In this document: positions 1 to 6,434 of the stretch, one piece after another
Position numbering within the stretch: the first letter of the stretch is position 1
Layout of the letters: every line of letters begins with the position of its first letter
DNA from: CAVORB01 sp964395315
GTDB taxonomy: Bacteria > Pseudomonadota > Gammaproteobacteria > Chromatiales > Chromatiaceae
Length of the DNA: 9,088 bases
NCBI GenBank assembly: GCA_964395315.1
Contig: CAYNBI010000122.1
Location: 1 to 9,088, forward strand
Direction: 5' to 3'
Notes under the pieces: model-generated
What the model saw: only the letters and a program-made list of their open reading frames with translations
Told to the model about the DNA's origin: nothing
The model's database searches: none
Made by a program: the position numbers and the translations under genes

Positions 1-808
1 GGTAGATGTAGTCGATGGCGTCGTCCGCCATGCCGGTGATCAGGTTCCAGTCCGGCTTGCCATCGAAGGGATAGATCTGGGTCGTGTTGCGGAACAGATT
101 GGGCTGCCACTGGTTGGCGTCGCCGCCGACGAAGCCGTAGAAGTACTGGAACCCCATGCCCGTCGGCCACTGATCGAAGGGCCCGGCCTGGCTGGCGGCG
201 AAGGCCGGGGTGTTGTGGTCCTTGCCGAACCAGGCGGTGTTGTAGCCGTTCTCGAGCAGGATGCGGCCGATGGTGGCCTTGTCCTCGGCGATGATGCTGT
301 TGTAGCCGGGGAAGCCCGTGGATTGCTCGGAGATCACCCCGAAGCCCACCGAGTGGTGGTTGCGCCCGGTGATCAGCGCGGCGCGGGTCGGCGAGCACAG
401 CGCCGTGGAGAAGACCCGGTTGTAGCGCAGACCCTCGTTCGCGATGCGATCCATGGTCGGGGTCGGGATCACGCCGCCGAAGGTGCTGGGTACGCCGAAA
501 CCCGCGTCGTCAGTGATGATGAGCAGCACGTTTGGCGCCTGCTTGGGCGGCACGATCCGCGGCGCCCACCAGGGCGTCGACTGCAGGGCATCGTGTTTGA
601 TCACGCCGCCGAACTCGGGCTCGGGGGCGGGCAACTGCTTGCCGCTGATGGTGGTCGTGGCGCTGGGCGAGCCCAGGATGCCCGTGACCTGCGGAGCGTT
701 GGCCGTTTCGGCCCCGGCACTCCCGGCGGATAGACATGCCATGAGCGCGAGGACGCCCGTGAGACGTCGCCGCACAGGCGGTTGCGAGGACTGGGAGTCT
801 TGGTGCAT
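1..808 (-). CDS. Exported arylsulfatase, N-terminal 269 codons (3' end beyond the window edge)
   Basis: Type I sulfatase that would hydrolyse sulfate esters outside the cytoplasm; its substrate cannot be told from this part. The open frame runs off the left edge with no stop, so the C-terminal part is missing. Visible features: a signal peptide (RRR at 13-15, hydrophobic stretch to about 29, likely cleavage after AGA at 31-33); the sulfatase core from about residue 92, with metal-binding D100-D101; the signature CSPTRAALITGR starting at C138, the cysteine that a formylglycine-generating enzyme or anSME converts to formylglycine; and GKDH near 195-198, matching the active-site Lys/His region. 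A long pre-domain (about residues 34-91) resembles the large AtsA-type arylsulfatases. The ATG at 808 follows AGAGGAGAG (817-825) at 8 nt spacing, which fixes the start. LMAC at 22-25 is a weak lipobox alternative. The gene lies 161 nt beyond the patatin gene, behind a terminator-like hairpin, so it may have its own promoter, although I found no convincing one. Confidence 0.94.
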   Translation of the reverse strand, partial: MHQDSQSSQPPVRRRLTGVLALMACLSAGSAGAETANAPQVTGILGSPSATTTISGKQLPAPEPEFGGVIKHDALQSTPWWAPRIVPPKQAPNVLLIITDDAGFGVPSTFGGVIPTPTMDRIANEGLRYNRVFSTALCSPTRAALITGRNHHSVGFGVISEQSTGFPGYNSIIAEDKATIGRILLENGYNTAWFGKDHNTPAFAASQAGPFDQWPTGMGFQYFYGFVGGDANQWQPNLFRNTTQIYPFDGKPDWNLITGMADDAIDYIY

Positions 809-861
809 CGTTTCTGCTCTCCTCTGTGTGATGGATGTTGTTGGTGGTTGCTCATCAGAAA

Positions 862-874
862 GCCCTGTCAGGGC
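862..874 (-). terminator. Short intrinsic-terminator-like hairpin after the patatin gene
   Basis: Read on the minus strand this is a 5-bp GC-rich stem (GCCCT/AGGGC) with a GAC loop, followed at once by TTTCT (861-857). It lies about 96 nt past the patatin stop and 54 nt before the sulfatase start, a sensible place to separate the two transcripts. The stem is short and the T-run is only three plus one, so termination may be weak. Confidence 0.4.
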
Positions 875-955
875 GCGAGACCGAGCGCGTCGGCGCACGC
901 ATAGTATCTGCCGCTGCATTCTGCGAGCGTCGGGTTGGAACGTCCCCGACCCAGG

Positions 956-971
956 GATCCGTCGACGGATC
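956..971. repeat. Perfect 16-bp palindrome across the patatin stop codon
   Basis: GATCCGTC followed by its exact reverse complement GACGGATC, with no spacer. It overlaps two bases of the TGA stop (972-970) of the patatin gene. A second inverted repeat (GTCGGG at 929-934, CCCGAC at 945-950) lies just downstream in the reading direction. Neither is followed by a T-run, so neither is a standard terminator. The palindrome could be an operator, an RNA 3'-end hairpin, or chance in GC-rich DNA. Confidence 0.45.
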
Positions 972-2205
972 ATCGGCCCACCCGATCCAGGTGATCGAAC
1001 AGCCTGAGCGTCCATGAGCCGATCTGGTCGCTCTCTGAAGGAGCATGGGTCCAGGGATCCGGGCTGCGCCCGAGCCGGAGGCCAGCCTCGTAGACACGGC
1101 GCATCTCCGCCGGATCGAACGCCAAGGGTTTCCCGCTGACGGATAGCCCCTGGGGAATCGCCACCAGGTTGAAGCCAAAGTCGTGGAGCCGCGCCCCGGC
1201 GTAAGCCAGCGCCAGGGTCGTGTGCATGCGGCCGGTCAGGGCAGCGCTGACCGCATGACCGGCGATACCCGGCAAATGGTACGGAACCGCGGCTGGAGGC
1301 CGCTCGGCGCTGCCGTTCTCGATCACGTACACCTCCCCGCGGTGGCCCTTGATCTTGCCCTTGGCGCCACCGCCCCCGAGCAGCCCCATGATCAGCAGGT
1401 TCTCCAGCACCGCGGCGTCGGCGAACAGGTGGCCCGCGATCTCCACGGGTGGGAACAGGACCGGGGGCGAGGCCGCAGCGCGCAGGACCTTGCGGTACAG
1501 GTCCAACCCCTCCTCTCCCCCGCGCTTCGCGATCTCGCCCAGGGAGAAGACCCAGACCTGATTGTGGTCCAGGTTCGTCGCGGCGACGAACAGACGTCGC
1601 CCGAGGTCGTGCCTTGCCGCCACGCGCGCCAGGACCTCGGGGGTGATGGTGCGCGCGATCAGCCGTTCCATCGGGTCGGTTCGATGCAGCGCCGGTCCGC
1701 CGAGCACACCGCCCAGATAGTCTGGACGATAGATGTCGCCGCGACTAATCCGAGTATAGAGCCCGGAAAGCACCTGGTCGTCCGCCGGGGTCCCCAGAAA
1801 GGCGTGGGTGGCAAGCAGCGCCCCGGTGCTCACGCCGGTGACCAGATCCAGCTCGGGGCGCTCACCGCTCTCGCTCCAGCCCGCAAGGAAGCCGGCGCCG
1901 AAGGCGCCATACTGGCCGCCGCCGGAAAGCTCCAGAATCTGCAGCGGACGACCTAGCTGACGCTCCATGGATCCGACCAGGCCATAGCGCGCGATAAGCG
2001 GATCGACCCGATCGGGTGCCAGGGGACGCGCGCCGGTCGTGAGAAAGGCCCCGACGGGTACCGCGGCTGAAAGCTCGCGCGGAGTGGATGCGCAAGCGCC
2101 GAGCATCAGGCCCGCCAAGGTCGCGCACAGCAGCGTGCGGAAACGAGGCGCACCAAGCTGACGCTCCTCCGTCGACATCCTGCTCAACTCGCGCGATGAC
2201 ACCAT
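970..2205 (-). CDS. Patatin-like phospholipase, predicted lipoprotein
   Basis: Predicted acyl hydrolase of the patatin family, acting on phospholipid or lipid esters at the envelope. The 411-residue frame shows, in order: a signal sequence with lipobox LGAC, lipidated Cys at C38 and Ala at +2, which favours the outer membrane; the oxyanion motif SGGGQYGAFGAG (94-105); the nucleophile elbow GVSTG with Ser126; and FADAAV with Asp263, completing a Ser-Asp dyad. The dyad region is D-A-A where D-G-G or D-G-A is usual, a mild variant. The stretch just before it (AAASPPVLFPPV, 243-254) is also patatin-like. The start is uncertain: the ATG at 2205 lies 13 nt after the stop of the DUF3313 gene but has no clear ribosome binding site; the ATG at 2178 would give a more usual 28-residue signal before the Cys. 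The short gap suggests co-transcription and coupled translation with the DUF3313 gene. Confidence 0.9.
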   Translation of the reverse strand: MVSSRELSRMSTEERQLGAPRFRTLLCATLAGLMLGACASTPRELSAAVPVGAFLTTGARPLAPDRVDPLIARYGLVGSMERQLGRPLQILELSGGGQYGAFGAGFLAGWSESGERPELDLVTGVSTGALLATHAFLGTPADDQVLSGLYTRISRGDIYRPDYLGGVLGGPALHRTDPMERLIARTITPEVLARVAARHDLGRRLFVAATNLDHNQVWVFSLGEIAKRGGEEGLDLYRKVLRAAASPPVLFPPVEIAGHLFADAAVLENLLIMGLLGGGGAKGKIKGHRGEVYVIENGSAERPPAAVPYHLPGIAGHAVSAALTGRMHTTLALAYAGARLHDFGFNLVAIPQGLSVSGKPLAFDPAEMRRVYEAGLRLGRSPDPWTHAPSESDQIGSWTLRLFDHLDRVGR

Positions 2206-2218
2206 GCCGCCGCGGGTA

Positions 2219-2968
2219 TCAACGCCCGTGGACGCGGTCGAGCCATTGGCGCAGCTCTTGCGCCCAACCGTCGAATGCCTGCTGCGCGTATGCCCAGGTG
2301 GAGTAGGCCTTGAGGTAATCGCTGATGCCGGTAGTTACGGCCCCCGTGACGCCCTCGCTCGTGTCGACCACGTATTTGCGCCCGACCTCGGTGTCGGCGT
2401 ACTCGGCGACCACGCGGCCAGACTCCGCGTCGACCAGCTCCCCGGCGATTCCGGTTCGCCCGAGATAGGGTGCCTGGCCCAGTTGCTCGCCGGATGCCGC
2501 GCCCGAGGCCAGATCGAGCACGGTGGCATAGGGGATGACGAGGGCCGCCACGCTGTACTCGGTCTTGGTCGGAACCAGGTCGGTGATTGCGATGCGCACA
2601 CGCAGCACGCCCGGTCCTGGCTTGGTAACGATTCGATACGCGGGCGTCAAGGCCTTGACGATCGCCTCGTGTAATTGATCGGTGAGGGCCTTGAGCTCCG
2701 TGGGGTCCACGGTCTTGTGCGCGGCGTCATCGGCGAGGCGCAACTGGATGCGCTCGATCAGGAAACTGTCATAGCGGGCGAGGTCGGCGTCCGGGTCCAC
2801 CCACACCAAGGCACCGCTCCCGCCGGGCTGGGGAGCAAGGCGCTCCGGATGACTCAGAAACTCTCGATACGCTGCCGAAGGGCCGCCCCCGTCCGCGGCG
2901 ATCGCGGAGGGCAACATGCAGCTCGTAAGGGTCAGGATCGCGAACGCTTGAAACCACGCAGGAACCAT
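2219..2968 (-). CDS. DUF3313 family envelope protein
   Basis: Protein of unknown function, 249 residues, recognised as DUF3313 by its overall pattern: YDSFLIERI near 66-74, DPTELKALTDQLHEAI (88-103), AYRIVTKPGPGVLRVRIAIT (110-129), a GELVDAESGRVVAEY segment (176-190) and a C-terminal stretch ending WAQELRQWLDRV. The N-terminus is a hydrophobic signal with a possible lipobox LTSC (Cys17); cleavage near AIAAD (22-26) by signal peptidase I is the alternative. The signal is odd in having no Lys or Arg before the hydrophobic core. The ATG at 2968 is well supported by GAGGAG (2974-2979) at 5 nt spacing. Members are mostly annotated as lipoproteins without known activity. The patatin lipoprotein gene starts 13 nt after it, so the two are probably one transcript, and a shared envelope role is an inference. 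Confidence 0.85.
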   Translation of the reverse strand: MVPAWFQAFAILTLTSCMLPSAIAADGGGPSAAYREFLSHPERLAPQPGGSGALVWVDPDADLARYDSFLIERIQLRLADDAAHKTVDPTELKALTDQLHEAIVKALTPAYRIVTKPGPGVLRVRIAITDLVPTKTEYSVAALVIPYATVLDLASGAASGEQLGQAPYLGRTGIAGELVDAESGRVVAEYADTEVGRKYVVDTSEGVTGAVTTGISDYLKAYSTWAYAQQAFDGWAQELRQWLDRVHGR

Positions 2969-3212
2969 TAGAACTCCTCGGAAAGATCGGCTGAGTGTTC
3001 GGGTGATTGGATCTAAGTCCCAGGTCGTGATCGGCGCACATTGCGGTCAACCTGGAGCCGGGTCACGAGCCGCTTGCAAGGCAGCGCCCTTCGGGCTGCA
3101 ACCCGAGCGCGCTCGCGACGCCCCGGAGTATGCGCTTTTCGCAACCCTGGGCCTTGGCATTTCGCGACAATCTCGCGCTGCTTCAGACATCGGAACGAAG
3201 TCGGGTGGTGGC

Positions 3213-3235
3213 GGGCGGGACGCTGGTCTCCGCCC
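3213..3235 (-). terminator. GC-rich hairpin 15 nt downstream of the araC-type gene
   Basis: On the minus strand this reads GGGCGG, a bulged A, GAC, loop CAGC, GTC, CCGCCC: a nine-base-pair stem with one bulge and a four-base loop. It sits 15 nt after the regulator's stop, where a terminator would be expected. It is followed by GCCACCACC and not a T-run, so it is either a non-canonical terminator or a 3'-end stabilising structure. The rest of the gap up to the DUF3313 start (2969-3212) holds a 12-bp palindrome (3104-3115) and no convincing gene or promoter. Confidence 0.35.
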
Positions 3236-3250
3236 TGCGGGATACCGGGA

Positions 3251-4318
3251 TCAGGCGCCGGTGTTGGCCTCGCGCCAGGCAGACGGCGTGGTGCCCGACC
3301 AACGGCGGAAGGCGCGGTCGAAGCAGGCGGGATCCGAGTAGTCCAGCGCGGCGGCCACCTGCGCCACCGGGATACGGGTGTCGCGCAGCAGTTGACGAGC
3401 AACCTCGTAGCGCGTCTCGTCGATCAGCGCCTTGAAGGTGGTGCCCTGAGCGCGCAGGCGGCGATTGAGCGTGCGCCGGTGGATCGCGAACAGATCCGCC
3501 ACCCGCTCGAGGCAGGTATCCCCCTGACAGGCGCCACCGATCAGCATGCGCCGCAGCACCCTTCTCAGCTGGGTGGCCAGATCACCGGCGCCCTTGGCCT
3601 CCAGCGCCTCGATCTCCCGCATGATCTCCTGATGCACCAGGGCATCGGCACCGCGCAGAGGGCGTTCGAGCCAGGCAGCGGGGAACAACACGCCCGGGTA
3701 CTCCTCACCAAAGAGCACGCGTGTGCGGAGGACACGCCGGTACGGCTCGATGTCCCTCGGACGCGCGCGATGCAGGCGCACCTCGCTGGGCTCCGCGCCA
3801 GAACCGGCCAGCGCCTTGACGACGTTGCGGGTGATCGTAACCGCGAGGTCGTAAATCTGCTCGGTGCCGGGGACGTCGGGCTGACAGATCCTGTAGCCGA
3901 CCATCGCCCTGTCGCCGCTCACCCACAGGGCGGGAACGGCGCCCTGATCGTGCAGATGCAGGTACAGGATGGCGTTGCGCAGGGCGCCGCCGACGTCCGC
4001 GGCATGTTGGGCGAGTCGCCCCACAACGCCGAGCACGTCCAAACCGACGTTCTCCCCGAGCAGTATCCCCAGGTGCTCACAGCCGGTGCTGGCCGCGCAC
4101 AGCGCGAGAAAGCGTCCCGCGTCCGCAAAGGGGACGATATTCTCCGGATCATCGAACAGGGCGCTGTCGAGCCCCGACTCGGCGATCACCCGGTACGGGT
4201 CGATGCCCATATCCGACAGCAGCGGAACTGCCCCAAGGAGCGGGGCGATCCGCACGGTACCCTCCTCGACGATGGCGAGACCGGCTGGAGCGCGGCTGCT
4301 CGCCGGAAAAGAAGTCAT
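3251..4318 (-). CDS. AraC-family transcriptional regulator with N-terminal arabinose-binding-like (PF12625-type) domain
   Basis: DNA-binding transcription factor of 355 residues, cytoplasmic. The N-terminal region (about 25-210) resembles the ligand-sensing domain of the OruR/VirS-like AraC group. The C-terminal region holds two helix-turn-helix units: LERVADLFAIHRRTLNRRLR (270-289), and IPVAQVAAALDYSDPACF (316-333) continuing into DRAFRRWSGTTPSAWR (334-349), which is the AraC family signature. The chosen ATG at 4318 has AGGAG (4327-4331) at 8 nt; a longer frame from a TTG at 4384 is open but lacks such support and would add 22 unconserved residues. The gene follows thiL by 120 nt that contain a strong hairpin and a TTGACA box, so it probably starts its own transcript. 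Its ligand and targets are unknown; the envelope genes downstream are candidates by position only. Confidence 0.93.
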   Translation of the reverse strand: MTSFPASSRAPAGLAIVEEGTVRIAPLLGAVPLLSDMGIDPYRVIAESGLDSALFDDPENIVPFADAGRFLALCAASTGCEHLGILLGENVGLDVLGVVGRLAQHAADVGGALRNAILYLHLHDQGAVPALWVSGDRAMVGYRICQPDVPGTEQIYDLAVTITRNVVKALAGSGAEPSEVRLHRARPRDIEPYRRVLRTRVLFGEEYPGVLFPAAWLERPLRGADALVHQEIMREIEALEAKGAGDLATQLRRVLRRMLIGGACQGDTCLERVADLFAIHRRTLNRRLRAQGTTFKALIDETRYEVARQLLRDTRIPVAQVAAALDYSDPACFDRAFRRWSGTTPSAWREANTGA

Positions 4319-4326
4319 GTGCGTCG

Positions 4327-4331
4327 CTCCT
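4327..4331 (-). promoter_or_regulatory. Shine-Dalgarno site that sets the regulator's start
   Basis: AGGAG on the minus strand, 8 nt before the ATG at 4318. It decides for this ATG over the upstream in-frame TTG at 4384, which coincides with a TTGACA promoter-like box. Confidence 0.7.
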
Positions 4332-4355
4332 GAGGGTTCCCGCTGCCCAACTGAT

Positions 4356-4384
4356 TGCGTAGTCAGCGGATCACGTGCTGTCAA
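4356..4384 (-). promoter_or_regulatory. Possible sigma-70 promoter for the AraC-family gene
   Basis: A consensus -35 hexamer TTGACA (4384-4379) is followed after 17 nt by TACGCA (4361-4356), a poor -10 with only the first two bases matching TATAAT; CGCAAT two bases further on fits its second half. A transcript would start about 30 nt before the ATG. The weak -10 would suit an activated or low-level promoter. Chance cannot be excluded. Confidence 0.3.
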
Positions 4385-4414
4385 GGAGCTGGCAGGATAC
4401 CCGCAAACAGCTCC
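4385..4414 (-). terminator. Strong hairpin after thiL, terminator-like without a U-tract
   Basis: On the minus strand: GGAGCTG, bulge TTT, GCGGG, loop TAT, CCTGC, CAGCTCC. The outer stem is a perfect 7 bp and the inner 5 bp include one G-U pair. In RNA from the plus strand that pair would be an A-C mismatch, so the structure fits minus-strand RNA better. It begins 24 nt after the thiL stop, a natural end for the rib-nusB-thiL transcript. It is followed by TTGACAGC, so there is no U-tract; it may act with Rho, as a 3'-end processing structure, or leak into the regulator gene. Confidence 0.45.
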
Positions 4415-4438
4415 GGCGTTCGACCATCCCGCCAGACC

Positions 4439-5392
4439 TCAGTCCGGGAAATGGTCGAAACCTGTCCTCGCGGTCCGCCAGGCTCTACCGTCGGCGAGCA
4501 GGAAGTCGGCTCGAGTCCCGGGGACGATACGCCCGATGACCCGCACAGGGCAACGGCCGGCCTTCGCGATCCGGTCAAGCTCGCCCAGCCGGTCCCGAGG
4601 CAGCGTAAAGCAGAGCTCGTAGTCATCGCCGCAAGCCAAGGGCAGGTCCCAGTCGCCGTCCTCGGCCAAGACCCTTGCCACCTCGGGCGACAGCGGCAGG
4701 GAATCGAGCTCGATCTCCGCACCTACCCCGCTCTGCTCGAGGACGTGTCCGAGATCCGCCGCGAGCCCGTCGGAGACGTCGATTGCAGCGGTCGCTACCC
4801 CGCGCAGCGCAAGGCCCAGACCAATGCGCGGTGAGGGCCGCTCGAGCCGGCGGCGCAGGTACTCCGACACCGGTCTGCCCGCCTGCAGCCCGCGCAGGGC
4901 GAGGCCCGCGTCCCCCAGGGTGCCGCTGACGCAGACGAGGTCGCCCGGCCCGGCACCGCCGCGGGTAATGCCGCGTCCTTGGGGGACGAAACCGTGCACC
5001 TGCACCGAAATGGTCAGCGGGCCCCGGGTCGTATCGCCGCCGACGAGCGCGACGCCGGTGTTCGCCGCGAGCCCCGAGAAGCCTCTGGCGAAACCGCAGA
5101 TCCAGTCCACCTCGGCCCGCGGCAGGGTGAGCGCCAGGGTTGCCCAGGCGGGCTCTGCCCCCATGGAAGCCAGATCGCTCAGTCCCACCGCCAGGCACTT
5201 GTGGCCGAGCCCGGCGGAATCGCAGTCACCGAGAAAATGGACCCCCGCCACCAGGGTGTCGATGCTCACGGCGAGCTCCGACCCGGGCGGCACGCGTAGC
5301 AGCGCGCAGTCGTCGCCAACGCCGATGGTGACGTCCTCGCGCGGCGATCCGGCGGCGGAGAAGAAACGGCGAATCAGATCGAATTCAGACAA
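4439..5392 (-). CDS. thiL: Thiamine-monophosphate kinase
   Basis: Cytoplasmic kinase that phosphorylates thiamine monophosphate to thiamine diphosphate with ATP, the last step of cofactor synthesis. At 317 residues it has normal family length. Motifs seen in order: GVGDDCA (24-30), SIDTLVAGVHF (43-53), LSDLASMGA (71-79), GGDTTRG (118-124), DVSDGLAADL (205-214), GDDYEL (255-260) and GFDHF (311-315); these Asp-rich loops bind Mg-ATP and substrate in the PurM/ThiL fold. The N-terminal SEFDLIRRFF matches the family start, which here requires a TTG start codon at 5392; no ATG lies nearby and no clear Shine-Dalgarno precedes it. The nusB stop is only 11 nt upstream, so translation is probably coupled to nusB. 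In many gammaproteobacteria pgpA follows thiL; here it does not. Confidence 0.97.
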   Translation of the reverse strand: MSEFDLIRRFFSAAGSPREDVTIGVGDDCALLRVPPGSELAVSIDTLVAGVHFLGDCDSAGLGHKCLAVGLSDLASMGAEPAWATLALTLPRAEVDWICGFARGFSGLAANTGVALVGGDTTRGPLTISVQVHGFVPQGRGITRGGAGPGDLVCVSGTLGDAGLALRGLQAGRPVSEYLRRRLERPSPRIGLGLALRGVATAAIDVSDGLAADLGHVLEQSGVGAEIELDSLPLSPEVARVLAEDGDWDLPLACGDDYELCFTLPRDRLGELDRIAKAGRCPVRVIGRIVPGTRADFLLADGRAWRTARTGFDHFPD

Positions 5393-5403
5393 GGACGCGG
5401 GAA

Positions 5404-5925
5404 TCAGGACCGGCCGGGCTTCGCGCCGGCGCCTTTGCCGCCCGCCAGCTCCGCCGCACGCACCTCGCGGGCGAGCCGGTCCAGGACGCCGTTGACGTAG
5501 CGATGCCCTTGCTCCGCGCCAAGCAGCTTGGCGAGATCCACCGCCTCGTTGATGACGGCCCGTGCCGGAACCTGGGGACAGTACAGAAGCTCGTAGGCGC
5601 CGACGCGCAGGATCGCCCGCTCCACCGGATCGACGCGGGCGATGGGCCGGTCCAGGGCGGGGCGCAGGCGCTCGTCCAGCTCCTCCTGGTGTTCGGGAAC
5701 GCCGTTCAGCAGCTCATCGAAGAACGCGCGGTCGTAGGCCGTTGCCAAGGCATCGGCGGCGATGCCCTCCTCCCCCACGTCCGCGAGGGACTCCGCGACC
5801 TCGGCAATCCAGGCCGGATCCTCGAAGAAATGGCGGCCGATGTCCGCCGGGTCATGGCCGGTCAGCTGCCATTGATAGACGGCCAGAACGGCGTACCGGC
5901 GGGCCTGGCTGCGGCGTCCACGCAT
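5404..5925 (-). CDS. nusB: Transcription antitermination protein NusB
   Basis: RNA-binding factor that pairs with NusE (ribosomal protein S10) on boxA sequences during antitermination of rRNA transcription. The 173-residue protein shows the Arg-rich start MRGRRSQARRYAVLAVYQWQ (1-20), the VDPVERAILRVGAYELLY core (98-115), the INEAVDLAKLLGAE helix (125-138) and RYVNGVLDRLAREVR (142-156). It is longer than E. coli NusB (139 residues): about 20 extra residues near 35-60 and a Gly/Lys/Arg tail (161-173). I chose the ATG at 5925 because conserved sequence begins there; the frame is open further upstream, but that part is the ribH gene read in another frame. The ATG comes one base after the ribH stop (TGAcATG), which indicates coupled translation; no strong Shine-Dalgarno is present. 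Confidence 0.95.
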   Translation of the reverse strand: MRGRRSQARRYAVLAVYQWQLTGHDPADIGRHFFEDPAWIAEVAESLADVGEEGIAADALATAYDRAFFDELLNGVPEHQEELDERLRPALDRPIARVDPVERAILRVGAYELLYCPQVPARAVINEAVDLAKLLGAEQGHRYVNGVLDRLAREVRAAELAGGKGAGAKPGRS

Positions 5926-5926
5926 G

Positions 5927-6397
5927 TCAGGCGAGCTGGCGCAGCAGGTCCACCATCTCGATGGCGGACATCGCGGCCTCGGCACCCTTGTTGCCGGCCT
6001 TGGTGCCCGCGCGCTCGATGGCCTGCTCGATGGTGTCCACCGTGAGCACGCCGAAGGCGACGGGAATGCCATGCTGGAGGCTAGCGTGGGCCATGCCCTT
6101 GACGCACTCCCCGGCCACGTACTCGAAATGGGGCGTGCCGCCGCGGATCACGGCGCCAATGGCGACGATGGCGTCGTAGCCGCCCCCGGCGGCGATGCGC
6201 TCGACGGCGAGCGGCAGCTCCCAGGCACCAGGCACGCGCACAACGGCGAGATCGCCGTCCTCGGCACCGTGCCGCTTGAGCGCATCAATGGCGCCGGAGA
6301 GGAGACTCTCCACCACGAAGCTGTTGAAACGCGACACCACCAGGCAGAAACGGGCATTGTTGACGCGCAACGCGCCCTCGATGGTCTTGACGGTCAT
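5927..6397 (-). CDS. ribH: 6,7-dimethyl-8-ribityllumazine synthase
   Basis: Condenses 5-amino-6-ribitylamino-uracil with 3,4-dihydroxy-2-butanone 4-phosphate (DHBP) to form lumazine, the penultimate step of riboflavin synthesis; the family forms pentamers or 60-subunit shells. At 156 residues it has normal length. Seen: VVSRFNSFVVE with the substrate-contacting F24-N25 (20-30), PGAWELP (56-62), GAVIRGGTPHFEYV with the catalytic-region His90 (81-94), PVAFGVLT (112-119) and ERAGTKAGNKGAEAA (128-142) with the phosphate-binding Arg/Lys segment. The ATG at 6397 follows AGAGGAGA (6407-6414) with about 10 nt spacing. The 37-nt gap after ribBX holds this site and little else. Its product feeds RibE and its DHBP substrate comes from the RibB domain just upstream. 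Confidence 0.98.
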   Translation of the reverse strand: MTVKTIEGALRVNNARFCLVVSRFNSFVVESLLSGAIDALKRHGAEDGDLAVVRVPGAWELPLAVERIAAGGGYDAIVAIGAVIRGGTPHFEYVAGECVKGMAHASLQHGIPVAFGVLTVDTIEQAIERAGTKAGNKGAEAAMSAIEMVDLLRQLA

Positions 6398-6434
6398 GTG
6401 TGCGGGTCTCCTCTGAATTGGAAAGCGGCGTGGA

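Noticed and set aside
1183..1956. 257-codon plus-strand frame
   Set aside because: It is antisense to the patatin gene and has no family resemblance.
3081..3099. Imperfect hairpin GCAGCGCCC / GGGCTGC in the gap before the DUF3313 gene
   Set aside because: It has a two-base bulge, no T-run on either strand and no link to a gene end.
3041..4333. 430-codon open frame on the plus strand
   Set aside because: It is antisense to the AraC-family gene, shows no recognisable domain and has a low-complexity Arg/Gly/Ala composition typical of shadow frames.
5926..6072. N-terminal extension of NusB by 49 codons
   Set aside because: This part overlaps the end of ribH in another frame and is Ser/Pro/Arg-rich; NusB homology begins at the ATG at 5925.
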